From Desulfobacteraceae bacterium (GTDB lineage Bacteria > Desulfobacterota > Desulfobacteria > Desulfobacterales > SURF-15), in the NCBI GenBank assembly GCA_003599475.1, contig QZKK01000099.1, forward strand, positions 1 to 12,962: a stretch of DNA of 12,962 bases, given 5' to 3'. Both the position numbers and the translations under genes were made by a program. Below are positions 12,855 to 12,962 of this stretch, piece after piece (the first letter of the stretch is position 1; the number at the start of each line of letters is the position of its first letter). The notes below the pieces were generated by a model. It was not told the DNA's origin, made no database searches, and saw only the letters and a list, made by a program, of their open reading frames with translations.

Positions 12855-12901
12855 CAACCCGCAACCCCGCCTCGCGGGACAACCCGCAACGCGCCAACCC
12901 G
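12855..12901. repeat. CAACCCGCAAC direct repeats upstream of tatD
   Basis: CAACCCGCAAC occurs at 12855-12865 and 12880-12890, with a shortened third copy CAACCCG at 12895-12901. Between the first two lies a small stem, CCCGC-CTC-GCGGG (12866-12878). The rest of the window to 12962 shows only a short ACAGCAT duplication and AT-rich sequence, no gene. Confidence 0.6.
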
Positions 12902-12962
12902 TCACAGCATGACAGCATTTTTCTCTTGATGTTGCAATTAAAAATGTTACAGCCGCGCAGGA

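Noticed and set aside
11840..12901. CRISPR array from the short repeats around tatD
   Set aside because: Units are 7-11 bases, contiguous or low-complexity, without spacer-repeat alternation, and no cas genes are present.
1..12962. tRNA or rRNA genes and insertion-sequence transposases
   Set aside because: No cloverleaf, GGTTCGAATCC-type T-arm, conserved rRNA block or transposase frame was seen by eye on either strand; a covariance-model scan would be decisive.

Overview
The window is a bacterial chromosome segment, fairly GC-rich in its genes and AT-rich in its gaps. Gene styles and the kinds of intergenic low-complexity repeats (ATTTTAG heptads, CTTTGCGN octamers) remind me of sulfate-reducer-type Deltaproteobacteria (Desulfobacterota). 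That assignment is an impression from family resemblance; no rRNA or other phylogenetic marker is present.

Layout. (1) 1-1132: the 3' end of a cysteine desulfurase-like class V aminotransferase, directly followed (TGA then ATG) by a GntR/FCD regulator. (2) 1140-3187: two divergently placed P-loop ATPases of the 'selfish' AAA type. One (minus strand, DUF4143-like) is a pseudogene reduced to its two ends but still has a near-perfect leaderless promoter with a palindrome in its spacer. The other (plus strand, DUF234-like) is intact and ends in a PD-(D/E)XK-like nuclease fold motif. (3) 3449-9364: the most interesting part, a five-gene same-strand cassette that looks like a complete accessory Hsp70 machine: an 871-aa TPR protein with a Cys cluster, a 99-aa minimal J-domain protein whose HPD motif reads HPP, a 260-aa GrpE-like exchange factor with a long coiled coil, a 585-aa DnaK of the type lacking the proteobacterial NBD insert, and a 115-aa zinc-ribbon protein. 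(4) 9345-9603: scraps of a nucleotidyltransferase/HepT (MNT-HepT) toxin-antitoxin pair at the 3' border of the cassette. (5) 9564-11285, minus strand: a membrane-anchored alpha/beta hydrolase behind a TerC-family membrane protein. (6) 11438-11836, plus: RidA. (7) 12032-12826, minus: TatD-family metal-dependent DNase, bracketed by heptad repeats.

How the genes work together. The cassette contains every role of an Hsp70 cycle (J-protein, exchange factor, Hsp70), but the client-binding and zinc parts of a classical DnaJ are absent from the J-protein. Two neighbours carry Cys pairs and TPR-like helices instead. My working hypothesis is a dedicated chaperone system in which TPR and zinc-ribbon proteins recruit clients or a cellular structure. 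The housekeeping genes on the right (ridA, tatD, terC-like) are ordinary. The ATPases and MNT-HepT scraps on both sides suggest that the cassette sits in a region subject to gene gain and decay.
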